Positions 35,901 through 43,493 of a DNA stretch of 64,000 nucleotides are shown one piece after another (within the stretch, counting starts at the first letter, position 1; the number at the start of each line of letters is the position of its first letter). Both the position numbers and the translations under genes were made by a program. The notes beneath the pieces are model-generated. The model did not search any database. It had not been told where the DNA came from and saw only the letters and a list, made by a program, of their open reading frames with translations. This stretch comes from JAAYCU01 sp964401335 (lineage in GTDB: Bacteria; Planctomycetota; Phycisphaerae; UBA1845; PWPN01), in assembly GCA_964401335.1 (NCBI GenBank), contig CAYNYK010000005.1, positions 1-64,000 of the forward strand, written 5' to 3'.

Positions 35901-36698
35901 TCTGGTTTGGACGGTGTTGTGTATTGGCTACCAGACCAGAACATGTTCTATGTTCAACATGATCATTTGGGTTCAAGCATTTTACATTACTATGGTCCAT
36001 TCCGCGGTGATCCGCGCAAGATTCTCAACCTGCCTTCCACTACGCAACCGACGACCACTACGGATGAACCGCTATGGGGCGAAGCAGTCGAAGGCGCCCA
36101 AATCCGGTTACAGCCCGAGAAAAAAACATGGAAGACCGGCGAGACCCCGACCTTTCGTGTCGATGCGCGAAATACGGGAGCACGTGTATTTGTGTTCGAT
36201 GATGAGAGTCACTGGAATGAAATCGAGATCGATGGTCAATGGTATAAACCCGAGAAGGCCATTGAAGCCGGCACGCGTATTACGCTTTCGGCCATCAGTA
36301 CCCCTATAACTTTAGCCGGTGAATGGGAACCTTTAAGCGACAAGGAAGTCGCGGAATATGCGCTCCGTCATTCGCAAAGCACATCTCGAGTAATCGATCC
36401 GGAAAAAAGGGTAAACCTGACGCTGTCTCCCGGCCGGCATACTATTCGTGTGGCCTACATTGCCATGCCCGCAAGGGCCAATACCGGCGACCCCGTCCGC
36501 GTGGTCAGCAACTCCGTCGAGATCGAAGTCCTGTCCAACGATCCCGCTAACTCCACCACCCAGCCCCGCACGGAGCTCCCACGTCCTGCCGTCAACAAGC
36601 CCTTTCTACCTCCGCCCGCGCCACCCAAGGACGAAGGGGCCATGAATGCAAATGACGGGGCGGCCTCCGCCACCCAACCGAGCACACAAATTAGATAG
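32994..36698 (+). CDS. BlaR1/MecR1-type M56 metallopeptidase with long periplasmic extension
   Basis: 1234 residues. Residues 1-370 are the M56 sensor-protease: membrane helices around LLHSLWQGLLASLLLGFFLFF and LYLPWAVLLWLVGVCILSL, zinc motif AHELAHIRRYDYLVNLLQ (HExxH near residue 239), FYHPAVWWISRRIRAERENCCDD, and a final helix near 345-365 (SLAGLLLISIILTATISL). After this come a lectin/DUF1080-like sandwich (about 385-545, VDGKTVYQTTAEL), a carboxypeptidase-regulatory-like domain (about 585-680, KVTDRDGQPAEDVSVFI) and further beta-rich domains to the end. Compared with BlaR1 (about 600) it is double length. It has no penicillin-binding serine motif, so the ligand is not a beta-lactam by sequence. 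Confidence 0.9.
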   Translation: MDTFASMLTHPLVQRLGWALLHSLWQGLLASLLLGFFLFFVRRRSAGARYLCSCAALMLSLAMPTATLFLVHVPHHAGWISPAPSELPLPSEAPNETPAYSPGMIEASIPPRAMPPSAVIPVTPTTPSSVGISERLEPYLPWAVLLWLVGVCILSLRLLGGWVKVQRIKRRCVQPAAAQWQEMLDNLMHQLRISRPVRLLESALVQAPAAIGWLKPVILLPACALSGLTPDQLRMILAHELAHIRRYDYLVNLLQTVIETLLFYHPAVWWISRRIRAERENCCDDIAVAAGGRPLDYARALTELESLRGPSPSLVAAASGGSLLERIRRILNLPSAGHNYLSRSLAGLLLISIILTATISLHLYSDVGWASEVPSTTRPTNDDPSSEQVLNVTFRDAGDLNQLVRSGGNWKIKNNELLGTCGGDQSWATCRTSFKRISSVLIRGQIVPPSTQNFRVWVGPIHLIFNWEMADQNHYRTNQELTVTQPHALTAGQWHDIEFKQNDNKVVVTVDGKTVYQTTAELAGTISVQSAWNSTIAVQQIRIVGVPDPAVRVEPLAKPLPDAAPLTRQPDAVARKPKPDLSKCGTLTTKVTDRDGQPAEDVSVFIISADQSAGLVQTNQEGIFSSDHAPAGRYTVVAFKGNRPPAKGWKDHQGYLMGAKRDVQVTAGETTTVQLQPPGTANLDVTLAKPDPYHLEWGIVLLALSPIELPTGQTGKAAAFPIPADLLGMFFVEPGKPCTIHNLPEGLIHVRATPSDPGPMDFSSNIAITIRAGQKNTLDLQLTPRNRFEGKLEFDKDVKIGLSAPAGDTKDGVSLLTMKFSRRDNQLSAEMKLGVISWPKTKWRFTVDLLDSQGKVLKSIQNIFENSGIALGFALLGSEKLELNLGPWSDVSAATRFAVSIEQISSQTPTRPAAVPAEFDLNQKELFFHGLDLSKAPVETNVRRLPDLWHAVPPGSGSYERRPEVQLFGSGLDGVVYWLPDQNMFYVQHDHLGSSILHYYGPFRGDPRKILNLPSTTQPTTTTDEPLWGEAVEGAQIRLQPEKKTWKTGETPTFRVDARNTGARVFVFDDESHWNEIEIDGQWYKPEKAIEAGTRITLSAISTPITLAGEWEPLSDKEVAEYALRHSQSTSRVIDPEKRVNLTLSPGRHTIRVAYIAMPARANTGDPVRVVSNSVEIEVLSNDPANSTTQPRTELPRPAVNKPFLPPPAPPKDEGAMNANDGAASATQPSTQIR

Positions 36699-36803
36699 TC
36701 CGCTTTGCGTTGTGTAATGATTCGGGACACAATATCATAATGGTATGGACGTAAACGAACCGGCCTGACCGGACCTGTTTCATGCAATCGCGAGAAGCGA
36801 CCC

Positions 36804-37121
36804 ATGGTGAGCGAGCAAATTCTGCAGGAAGCGACGCGTCAGCTGATCGAACGGTTTCGACCCGAACAGATCATCCTGTTCGGTTCTCAGGCCCGGGGGA
36901 CCGCCGATCGGCGAAGCGATGTCGATCTGCTGGTGGTCTGTCCGTTTACGGGTAAACGCCGGGATCTGATGGTGGCCATGGACCGGGTCCTGGGCGGATT
37001 GGGAATCGCCCGGGATATTATCGTGTTGACGCCGGAGGAATTTGAACGCGACCGCCACATCCCCGGCACGGTGGCCCGCCCCGCCTGGCGGGAAGGCAGA
37101 CGTCTCTATGGACAAACCTGA
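36804..37121 (+). CDS. MNT-type nucleotidyltransferase domain protein
   Basis: 105 residues. The minimal nucleotidyltransferase core is visible: IILFGSQARGTADRRSDVDL contains the GS motif and the two catalytic aspartates, and a third acidic residue lies in ARDIIVLTPEEF. Such proteins usually pair with a HEPN-domain partner as toxin-antitoxin modules, in which the MNT protein can AMPylate the HEPN toxin. No HEPN gene is visible on either side, so it is solitary here. Confidence 0.85.
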   Translation: MVSEQILQEATRQLIERFRPEQIILFGSQARGTADRRSDVDLLVVCPFTGKRRDLMVAMDRVLGGLGIARDIIVLTPEEFERDRHIPGTVARPAWREGRRLYGQT

Positions 37122-37384
37122 TCCATGTCGGCCAGCCAACATAAGGTGATATAACGGATTCGTATGCTAATGGGCAACGCGGACTTTTCGTTTCCGTCAC
37201 CCCTTACGGGGTTCATTCTTCGCGGGGTATGATAACCCCGGGTTTCGCTGCGCTTCACCCGGGGCTGAAATACAGGGCCCTTCCAGGGCCGTAGCGTCTC
37301 AGCGCGCAAGCTACACGACCTTGGGGATTTCCATGAATCGAGAACCGCTGTGCCGAAAATCTTTTCTCGGCACAACGATTAAGT
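37122..37384. repeat. Intergenic palindrome-rich repeat element
   Basis: No gene. CCCCGGGT (37236-37243) pairs with ACCCGGGG (37257-37264) over a TTCGCTGCGCTTC loop, followed by GGGCCC and GGGCC arms near 37275-37290. A separate stem GTGCCGA/TCGGCAC lies near 37350-37374. The element 37191-37290 has the look of a dispersed planctomycete-type intergenic repeat; only one copy is in the window. Confidence 0.5.
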
Positions 37385-38047
37385 TTAAGGAGCGGGAGAC
37401 TCGTCGGAGACGGGTGGTTCAAGGGTTTCGTATTTCGCCACGATCGCATTGATCAGCTTGCGTTCAAACTCAGCATCGCGGCCGAGGAGGACGCGGTAGC
37501 CGGAGTCCTCGGCCCTTTCCATCTGGCCGCTGACCGTCGGGGCGGCGCTGCTGAACAGTCGCATGGCCGCCGCGGAATTGTCGATCTGTCGTTCCTCCAA
37601 GCCGTAGCGATAACGATCCACCTGTACGTCCAGTTCAAGAAGATCTTCCTTATCGGTCGAGCGAAGCGTGACCGTGGCCTGCCGCTGGATGGTCTGGAAA
37701 TTGGATTCGGCCCAGTAATAGGCGGGCGCAGGTTGCGTGTGCCAGAATTCGAACCAACTGGCCGACGTATCCGGGAAGGTCGTGATCACCCCGGCCAGAC
37801 GGTCCTGCCGGTCCAGCTCGAAGTTATATTTTCGCAGGGTGTCGCCGGCCGCTTCGAATAACAGATCGCGATCGTGCGACGCATCCGCGCGCACATAAGC
37901 GATGGCCGGCCCTTCCGGCTGTGCCGGCGCCTGGCAACCGGTAGCCGCCAGAATTGCCATGAGCGGCAACAAGCCCAACCGCGCGAATCCGCCGACGATA
38001 AACTTCCGGATCGACAAGCGTAATGTCTCCCGATAAGCGTTCTGCAT
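37385..38047 (-). CDS. Putative lipoprotein of unknown function
   Basis: 220 residues, lipobox ILAATGC after an extended basic leader, then a mature domain of about 180 residues (AYVRADASHDRDLLFEAAGD, LRKYNFELDRQDRLAGVITT, then alternating strands such as RQATVTLRSTDKEDLLELDV). It resembles a small envelope domain with a ferredoxin-like rhythm, no family recognised. TATAAAT lies just before the ATG and there is no ribosome site, so the start is uncertain. It is 7 bp downstream of mutM and probably co-transcribed. Confidence 0.75.
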   Translation of the reverse strand: MQNAYRETLRLSIRKFIVGGFARLGLLPLMAILAATGCQAPAQPEGPAIAYVRADASHDRDLLFEAAGDTLRKYNFELDRQDRLAGVITTFPDTSASWFEFWHTQPAPAYYWAESNFQTIQRQATVTLRSTDKEDLLELDVQVDRYRYGLEERQIDNSAAAMRLFSSAAPTVSGQMERAEDSGYRVLLGRDAEFERKLINAIVAKYETLEPPVSDESPAP

Positions 38048-38054
38048 GACATAT

Positions 38055-38924
38055 TTATAATCGACGCCGGCGGGTTTGGCCAGAGGCCCGCCGCCGGGGC
38101 ACCGGCTGGCAGCGGGGGCAGATAAAGGTACCCCGACCGGCGACGGTTATCCGTTTGATCCTCGACCGGCACCGCCGACAGGGTTGGCCTGTTCGCTGGT
38201 AAACGCGCAACTTGCGCTGGTACCAGCCGGTGGCATTGTCCGCCCCCCGGTAGTCGCTGACCGTGGTGCCCCCGGCGGCTATCGAATCGTTGAGCACCCG
38301 GCGGAGGGCTCGCCAAAGTCGCCCGGCCGCCGCCGCATTCAGGTCGGCCGCCCGGGTACGTGGGTGAATTCCCGACCGGTACAGGGCTTCATCGCAATAA
38401 ATGTTTCCGACCCCGCTCAAAGGCTGTTGATCGAGCAGTAACGCTTTGATCTGCCGGTCGCGGTTCAGCAGTTCCCGAAAATCGGCCAGAGTGATCCGCA
38501 ACGGGTCGGCGGCCACCGGCGGCGGACGACGGCCGATCCATGGCCGCCCCGGCTCGGCATCCACCATCAACCAGATTCTGCCGAACCGCCGCGGGTCGAC
38601 AAAACGCAGTTCGATCCGCCGTCGCCGGAACGTCAGCCGAAGGTGAGTATGTTGGGCGATCGGGTCGTCCCGGTCGGCAATCAGCAGCTTGCCGGTCATC
38701 CCAAGATGTACGATCAACCGGCCGCCCCCGCTCAGATCCAGGTGTACCTGCTTGCCCCGCCGGACCACCTGCCGCACGCACCGGCCGCGCAAGGCCGCAC
38801 ACAACGGTGCGGGGTCTCCATAAACGATATCACTCCGTCCCAGATGTACCCATTCGACGGTGAGGCCGGCAATGTGCCGCCCCACCCCTCGCGCTACCGT
38901 TTCCACTTCGGGTAATTCAGGCAT
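38055..38924 (-). CDS. mutM: Formamidopyrimidine-DNA glycosylase
   Basis: 289 residues from the ATG at 38924 that gives the obligatory PELPEVETVARG terminus; Pro2 is the Schiff-base nucleophile and Glu3 the catalytic acid. The frame opens further upstream but only this start preserves the active site. Other marks: HLGMTGKLLI, DPRRFGRIWL, LLLDQQPLSGVGNIYCDEAL (helix-two-turn-helix) and the zinc finger CRRCRSRIKRITVAGRGTF ending CPRC. It excises oxidised purines such as 8-oxoG in base excision repair. Confidence 0.97.
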   Translation of the reverse strand: MPELPEVETVARGVGRHIAGLTVEWVHLGRSDIVYGDPAPLCAALRGRCVRQVVRRGKQVHLDLSGGGRLIVHLGMTGKLLIADRDDPIAQHTHLRLTFRRRRIELRFVDPRRFGRIWLMVDAEPGRPWIGRRPPPVAADPLRITLADFRELLNRDRQIKALLLDQQPLSGVGNIYCDEALYRSGIHPRTRAADLNAAAAGRLWRALRRVLNDSIAAGGTTVSDYRGADNATGWYQRKLRVYQRTGQPCRRCRSRIKRITVAGRGTFICPRCQPVPRRRASGQTRRRRL

Positions 38925-39034
38925 GATGTTCCCATAGCTGTAACCTTCGCTTCCGCTATGATCCGCAAGGCGAAGGTACCATCGGCATCCGTCCGTATCA
39001 ATAAGCTTGCGAAAGAGACCGACGAACCGATCGG

Positions 39035-39925
39035 TCAATCCGCCTGCGGCAGGGTGATGGTGAAGGTGGTGCCGGAGCCGGGGCGGCTTTCGACGTCGAT
39101 GTCGCCGCCGAGTTCCTCGATAAGGTCGCGGCAAATGGACAGACCAAGCCCCAACCCGCGCTTGTCGGGTTTGTCGGCGTTCTTCTTGGTGGTGAAAAAC
39201 GGCTCGAAAATGTGCGGAAGGTTTTCCGGCGGGATGCCGCATCCGGTGTCGCGCACGTTGATCATGACCCGGCCTTCATGCGTGGGGGCGGCATCAATGG
39301 TCAGGCGGCCGGCGCGGCCAAGCATCGCCTGACGAGCGTTTATGACCATATTGAACAGAACCTGCAGAAGTTGATTCTCGTTGGCCCGGACGGCCAGTTC
39401 GGGATCGATCTGCAAATGAACCGTGATATTGTCCTTCTGCGGATCACGCATCAAACAGCCAATCGCATTCTGGGCGACTTTCAGTACATGAACCGTCTGG
39501 ATCACGCTGCTATCCTGACGGGCCAGCCCCACCAGCCGGTCGGCCATCTCCCGCACCGCGTCCGTACCCTGAAGCGTCTTGGTCAGCGCTTTACGCATCA
39601 TGTCCACGTCATCGGTGTCCAGGGCGTGTTTGGCATAGGCGACCACCGGGGCGAACAGATTATTAAACTCGTGAGCGAGCATGGCGGCCGTCGTACCGAT
39701 GCTGGCCAGCTTCTGGGCCTGGCGTAACTGGGCCTTGAGCTCCTCGAACCGGCCAGCTAGCTGCTCAATCTGTTCTTGCAGAAGGTAAGCATCATTGGCT
39801 ACAGTACCGGGAACGGGCGGCGGGAGAGGCAAAGTCCGCGACGTTGATGGCGACGGATTCGCCGGCCGTCTCTCCATCGGCGGCGGCGGTACCCGTGTAG
39901 GTGCTGACTGGGATCGCAAAGGCAT
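39035..39925 (-). CDS. Soluble sensor histidine kinase
   Basis: About 296 residues from the ATG at 39925 (AGGAG just upstream); longer in-frame extensions run over the divergent gene at 39997. A Pro-rich N-terminus (PTRVPPPPMERRPANPSPST) is followed by a coiled coil (LLQEQIEQLAGRFEELKAQL), the phosphoacceptor H-box AAMLAHEFNNLFAPVV, N-box NMVINARQAM, G1 DTGCGIPPENLPHIFEPFF and G2 GLGLGLSICRDLIEELGG. No membrane helix and no sensor domain, so it probably receives a cytoplasmic or partner-delivered signal. No response regulator is adjacent. Confidence 0.92.
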   Translation of the reverse strand: MPLRSQSAPTRVPPPPMERRPANPSPSTSRTLPLPPPVPGTVANDAYLLQEQIEQLAGRFEELKAQLRQAQKLASIGTTAAMLAHEFNNLFAPVVAYAKHALDTDDVDMMRKALTKTLQGTDAVREMADRLVGLARQDSSVIQTVHVLKVAQNAIGCLMRDPQKDNITVHLQIDPELAVRANENQLLQVLFNMVINARQAMLGRAGRLTIDAAPTHEGRVMINVRDTGCGIPPENLPHIFEPFFTTKKNADKPDKRGLGLGLSICRDLIEELGGDIDVESRPGSGTTFTITLPQAD

Positions 39926-39996
39926 CAAAACTCCTGGTACTGACGGTCCGTGCCTGCAATATCGGCACTGATAGAGCGATAACTTGAGGGATCGCG

Positions 39997-40266
39997 ATGG
40001 ATCTTTCCTCTCGTATGGAATATTTATTAACATTGGCTGAACAAATGGGTGTCGAAGTTCGCGCCGAGCCGATGGGCGGAGAAGGTGGGGGGCTGTGCAA
40101 GCTCCGTGGCCAACATGTCCTTTTCGTGGACATCGCCGCCGATCTAGCCTCTCGCTATGACCGGACCTGCGCCGCCTTGGCCACACTCCCCGGTCTTGAC
40201 GAGCATTACCTTCTGCCCGAAATCCGGGCCGACCTCGACCGCGCCCGTGCTCAGAGTGAAACATAA
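39997..40266 (+). CDS. Small conserved-looking hypothetical protein
   Basis: 89 residues, divergent from the kinase gene. Features: RMEYLLTLAEQMGVEVRAEP, GGEGGGLCKLRGQHVLFVD, then IAADLASRYDRTCAALATL and LPEIRADLDRAR. The mix of a helix, a Gly-rich turn with a Cys and a strand looks like a compact domain. I recall similar proteins in planctomycete genomes, but no function is known. The coding sense is favoured over the long opposite-strand extension of the kinase frame because codon pattern and protein look are better. Confidence 0.7.
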   Translation: MDLSSRMEYLLTLAEQMGVEVRAEPMGGEGGGLCKLRGQHVLFVDIAADLASRYDRTCAALATLPGLDEHYLLPEIRADLDRARAQSET

Positions 40267-40360
40267 TATCGGGTTAATATAGGACACCAGATGACGGATT
40301 TTCGTCCCTATAATGAAGGTCTTCCCTTCAGGGCGACTGGCCGGTATTATATGCGGCCTT

Positions 40361-40783
40361 ATGGCGACGATTGAGCAGAAAATCGAACCCCATCGTACGC
40401 AGTGTCGGCTGGACGTGCGCGTCCGGTACGCCGAGTGTGACCCGATGGGGTATCTGCACCATGCCAAGTATTTCGAGTATTTCGAGATGGCCCGGACCGA
40501 ACTGCTCCGGACGGCCGGAATTCGCTACAGGGACATGGAGGAAAGAGGCTTCTTTTTCGTGGTGGTTCGCACCGAGTGCCGCTTCCTTCGCCCTGCCCGT
40601 TACGACGACGATCTTAACATCGAGGTCTGCCTGGAGCGCATGACCCGGGCCCGGATCGACCATACGTACAAAATTTACCGCGAAGGCCTCGTCCTGTGCG
40701 AGGCCACAACCACGCTGGCCTGCGTCAATCGTCAGGGCCGGCCCATCCCCATACCCCCCGAGATCAGCCACTGCGAGGAATAA
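40361..40783 (+). CDS. YbgC-like acyl-CoA thioesterase (4HBT hot-dog fold)
   Basis: About 140 residues from the ATG at 40361. The 4-hydroxybenzoyl-CoA thioesterase/YbgC signature is RYAECDPMGYLHHAKYFEYF, with the catalytic Asp and the long helix EMARTELLR; later strands FFFVVVRTECRFLRPARYDD and RIDHTYKIYREG complete the hot-dog fold. It hydrolyses short to medium acyl-CoA thioesters. TATTAT at 40345-40350 is a possible -10 box close to the start; no ribosome site is obvious. The stop is directly followed by the ATG of the DUF89 gene. Confidence 0.93.
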   Translation: MATIEQKIEPHRTQCRLDVRVRYAECDPMGYLHHAKYFEYFEMARTELLRTAGIRYRDMEERGFFFVVVRTECRFLRPARYDDDLNIEVCLERMTRARIDHTYKIYREGLVLCEATTTLACVNRQGRPIPIPPEISHCEE

Positions 40784-41839
40784 ATGCCCCTGTTCTGTCA
40801 GCTTGCCGACCCGGTCGGTTATCGTATTTCCGATTGGAACATCGCCGCCGATCCACGCGATCGCGACTATTGGATCGGCCTGTTCGATAACTTTCCGAGC
40901 CATATTCAGGCCCAGATCGTTCGCGATGGGCTGGACGGCGACCACTTCCCCGCGCGTTGGTCGGCGTTCCAGCGTGAATACGAGGCGGGGATGCGCATCA
41001 TTCGCGACAAGGTCGAGCGCACCGGTACCTTGTCAACCATTGAACTGGTCCGGCACCGGCAGGCATTGCTCAAGAAATTCGACTTTCCCGACCCCTACCG
41101 AGCGGTCAAAAGGCGCGAGAACGATGCCGCCGCCCGGTTATATCCGCAGGTTATCCAGCAACTCGACCAGACCCCCGACGGCGAGCGTTGGCCGGCACTC
41201 TTCCTTAGCTTGCTGGCCGGCAATATGTTTGACCTTGGCGCACCCAAGACCATCGATCTATTCAAACGGGGGCAGACCGATTTCTTCGCCACTCTTGAAC
41301 GCGTCGCGGGCCAAAGCTGGTTTATTGACCATTCCGCGATGCTGATTGAACGACTGACGAACGGTTCGCCCTGGAAGCAGATTTTATTTTTCGTGGATAA
41401 CGCCGGTTCGGACATTGTACTGGGGGTACTACCTCTTGCCCGCGAGATGGCCCGCGGCGGCGCGCGCGTCGTGTTGGCCGCCAATGCCGAGCCGGCGCTC
41501 AACGATATTACGTACCCCGAGTTGAACTGTCTGCTCGACAAATTACGCAATCAGGATCCTCTATTGTCGGAACTGCTTGACGCCGGCCGCCTGGCCACAG
41601 TCGATGCGGGCAACGACACCCCCCTGCTTGATTTCTCCATCATCACGAACGCATGCAACGCGGTGGCGGCCGATAGTGATCTGATCGTTCTCGAAGGCAT
41701 GGGGCGGGCGATCGAAAGCAACTGGCATGTCAACTTGAAATGCGACTGCTGGCGGGTGGCTCTGCTCAAGGACGAGGCCGTCGTCCGCTGGCTCGGGGCC
41801 AAGCTCTGGCAACCGGTCAGTCGATTTGATGCCGTTTGA
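40784..41839 (+). CDS. DUF89 (ARMT1-like) damage-control metal-dependent phosphatase
   Basis: 351 residues. DUF89 marks: LLAGNMFDLGAPKT, LFFVDNAGSDIVLGVLPLAR (the Asp-Asn metal-binding segment), VVLAANAEPALNDITYPEL and LDFSIITNACNAV, with DLIVLEGMGRAIESN late in the chain. Family members hydrolyse damaged or excess sugar phosphates and related phosphometabolites with Co/Ni/Mn. Coupled directly (TAAATG) to the thioesterase gene, so they are one operon. Exact substrate unknown. Confidence 0.9.
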   Translation: MPLFCQLADPVGYRISDWNIAADPRDRDYWIGLFDNFPSHIQAQIVRDGLDGDHFPARWSAFQREYEAGMRIIRDKVERTGTLSTIELVRHRQALLKKFDFPDPYRAVKRRENDAAARLYPQVIQQLDQTPDGERWPALFLSLLAGNMFDLGAPKTIDLFKRGQTDFFATLERVAGQSWFIDHSAMLIERLTNGSPWKQILFFVDNAGSDIVLGVLPLAREMARGGARVVLAANAEPALNDITYPELNCLLDKLRNQDPLLSELLDAGRLATVDAGNDTPLLDFSIITNACNAVAADSDLIVLEGMGRAIESNWHVNLKCDCWRVALLKDEAVVRWLGAKLWQPVSRFDAV

Positions 41840-41876
41840 AGCAGGATGGGCCGGGCCTGAACAAAAAAGATCGCGA

Positions 41877-42089
41877 TCAATTGACCGGGGTCAAATGATA
41901 GACTTTGGCCAATTTCCTAGCCGTGTTGAGGTCAGTCTTCTTCAGGGCGGTACGCACACTGTCGAGTTTGCCGGCATCTTGTAACGAAAGATAGGGGCCC
42001 CATCCGTCGGGATCATCGATCAATTCGACTTCGACTTCCGCTACGTAATCGCCTTCCTTAACCAGCTTGATAGAACGTCGATTACTCAT
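41877..42089 (-). CDS. Small partner protein of DUF4258 module (putative antitoxin)
   Basis: 70 residues: a strand pair (RRSIKLVKEGDYVAEVEVEL), then WGPYLSLQDAGKLDSVRTAL, then a helix (NTARKLAKVYHLTPV). Similar small proteins are often encoded with DUF4258 genes. Its ATG overlaps the DUF4258 stop (ATGA at 42086-42089), so expression is coupled. Antitoxin role is inferred from the arrangement only. Confidence 0.75.
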   Translation of the reverse strand: MSNRRSIKLVKEGDYVAEVEVELIDDPDGWGPYLSLQDAGKLDSVRTALKKTDLNTARKLAKVYHLTPVN

Positions 42090-42409
42090 AAGCGTCTCCT
42101 CTTGAAGCCTTCTTCCCAGCGCTGAGGATCAGGACAATAAGCCGTGACCAACACCGCTGGTTCGCTCTTCCCGGCTGGAACGCCCCAAACGGCATGAATC
42201 GGTTGCCCTCTACTACCCCATTGTAACACAAGAACGCATGGGCCTTTTGGGTAATCCGGATAATCCTCAATAATCTCCGCCTTCTCCAGAGCGGCAAGTA
42301 TTTCCACCACGGTTAAATCATCATCCGCTAACTCATCGTAACCGTGTTCGGATACCTTCACTTTTCCCTCGGCCGCAAGTTTTTTGATTAACTCGAATGT
42401 TTGATTCAT
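42086..42409 (-). CDS. DUF4258-family protein (putative toxin)
   Basis: 107 residues from the ATG at 42409; upstream frame extension has no family likeness. The DUF4258 pattern is clear: GKVKVSEHGYDELADDDLTV with the invariant His, IIEDYPDYPKGPCVLVL, then PIHAVWGVPAG and LVTAYCPDPQRWEEGF with the family's conserved terminal motif. The family has a BrnT/RelE-like compact fold and is widely paired with small antitoxin-like genes. A partner gene overlaps by four bases. Confidence 0.85.
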   Translation of the reverse strand: MNQTFELIKKLAAEGKVKVSEHGYDELADDDLTVVEILAALEKAEIIEDYPDYPKGPCVLVLQWGSRGQPIHAVWGVPAGKSEPAVLVTAYCPDPQRWEEGFKRRRL

Positions 42410-42486
42410 GCCTGTTGACCTCTGCTTGTCATATAGCCTACAGAATATCTTGCGGTCAAGCCCCCAGGCAAAATTATGCAGCGGTA

Positions 42487-43482
42487 TTACAACCGAGACA
42501 AATGCTCTCGCAGGACACGTCGGACACAACACAGACTTTCTCTAAGCATTCCAAGGAACTGAGGCAGATAGCGTCGAGGGCGGGCCAGGCTGAGGGTCAA
42601 GAGAAACAGGGCGATGGTCGCCAGGCTGTAACCGATAACCACGCGATCGCCGAGGCGGGTCAGTCCGTTACGCCGCATGATCCGGGTGTAATTGCGGACG
42701 ATCATACGGCCGAAGGCAAAAGGCTCCGGCCGTTGGCACGGATCGTGGTGATGAACAGCTCGAGCGTTAAGGCTACGGGCAAGCCGGCCGCGCAGGTAAA
42801 GACGATAAGACATGTCACGATCTTCGCCAAGCGCGTAACCGCTCAATCCCTCGTCGAAGGGGTTTTGCACCAGTACTTCGCGACGAAACGACATGGTAGC
42901 GCCGACAATGTTTCGGGTGGGAACGATATACGATCGCAAGCGGGCAAATACCGGCGGCGCAGGCGGCCGTGGACCGTGCGGGGGCAGGGCCCACCAGCCG
43001 GCCAGAGAATAAACCAGATCGAACAGCCGCGCAGCCCCGGAAGCTCGTCGCGGCTCGATTAAAGTGCCCTCCACACCAAGCAGAAGACCTTCGGTATCCG
43101 TCGCGTAGACTGCAAGAATTTCCCGCAGAAACCCCTGATCGAGAACCACGTCATCATCGAGAAATTGCACAATCGCGCCGCGGGCATGGCGGACAGCCAG
43201 ATTGCGCGAGGCAGGCAGGCCCGGAGGATCCTTACGCAGATAGACAAAGGGGATGGCCGCGGAATGACAAAGATTGTTCAAATAATCACGATCGGCCTCG
43301 GTGAGGCATCCGTCGTCAACGACGATCAGCTCGATCGGCCGCAGGCTCTGACATGTCACGGAACGTACGCAATTTTTCAGCACATCCGGGCGATCGCGCG
43401 TACAAATCACCACGGAACAGTCCGGCCGCGCCGAGGAAGCGGGGGGTATCGGATAGGTTGTTGAAGGATCGAAGGTGTACAT
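42487..43482 (-). CDS. Glycosyltransferase family 2
   Basis: 331 residues. GT-A fold: CSVVICTRDRPDVLKNCVRS at the nucleotide-binding strand, LIVVDDGC, LPASRNLAVRHARGAIVQFL with the metal-binding DDDVV, and ED motif GEDRDMSYRLYLRG for the base. A C-terminal hydrophobic helix (VVIGYSLATIALFLLTLSLA) may anchor it at the inner membrane. Last gene of the polysaccharide operon (11 bp after the flippase gene). It likely adds sugars to a lipid-linked repeat unit. Confidence 0.92.
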   Translation of the reverse strand: MYTFDPSTTYPIPPASSARPDCSVVICTRDRPDVLKNCVRSVTCQSLRPIELIVVDDGCLTEADRDYLNNLCHSAAIPFVYLRKDPPGLPASRNLAVRHARGAIVQFLDDDVVLDQGFLREILAVYATDTEGLLLGVEGTLIEPRRASGAARLFDLVYSLAGWWALPPHGPRPPAPPVFARLRSYIVPTRNIVGATMSFRREVLVQNPFDEGLSGYALGEDRDMSYRLYLRGRLARSLNARAVHHHDPCQRPEPFAFGRMIVRNYTRIMRRNGLTRLGDRVVIGYSLATIALFLLTLSLARPRRYLPQFLGMLRESLCCVRRVLREHLSRL

Positions 43483-43493
43483 GGCGTCACCGA

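Noticed and set aside
41877..42409. DUF4258 pair as a HicAB or BrnTA module
   Set aside because: The motif set (HGYDELADDD, YPDYPKGPCVLV) is that of DUF4258; no HicA or BrnT signature was seen.
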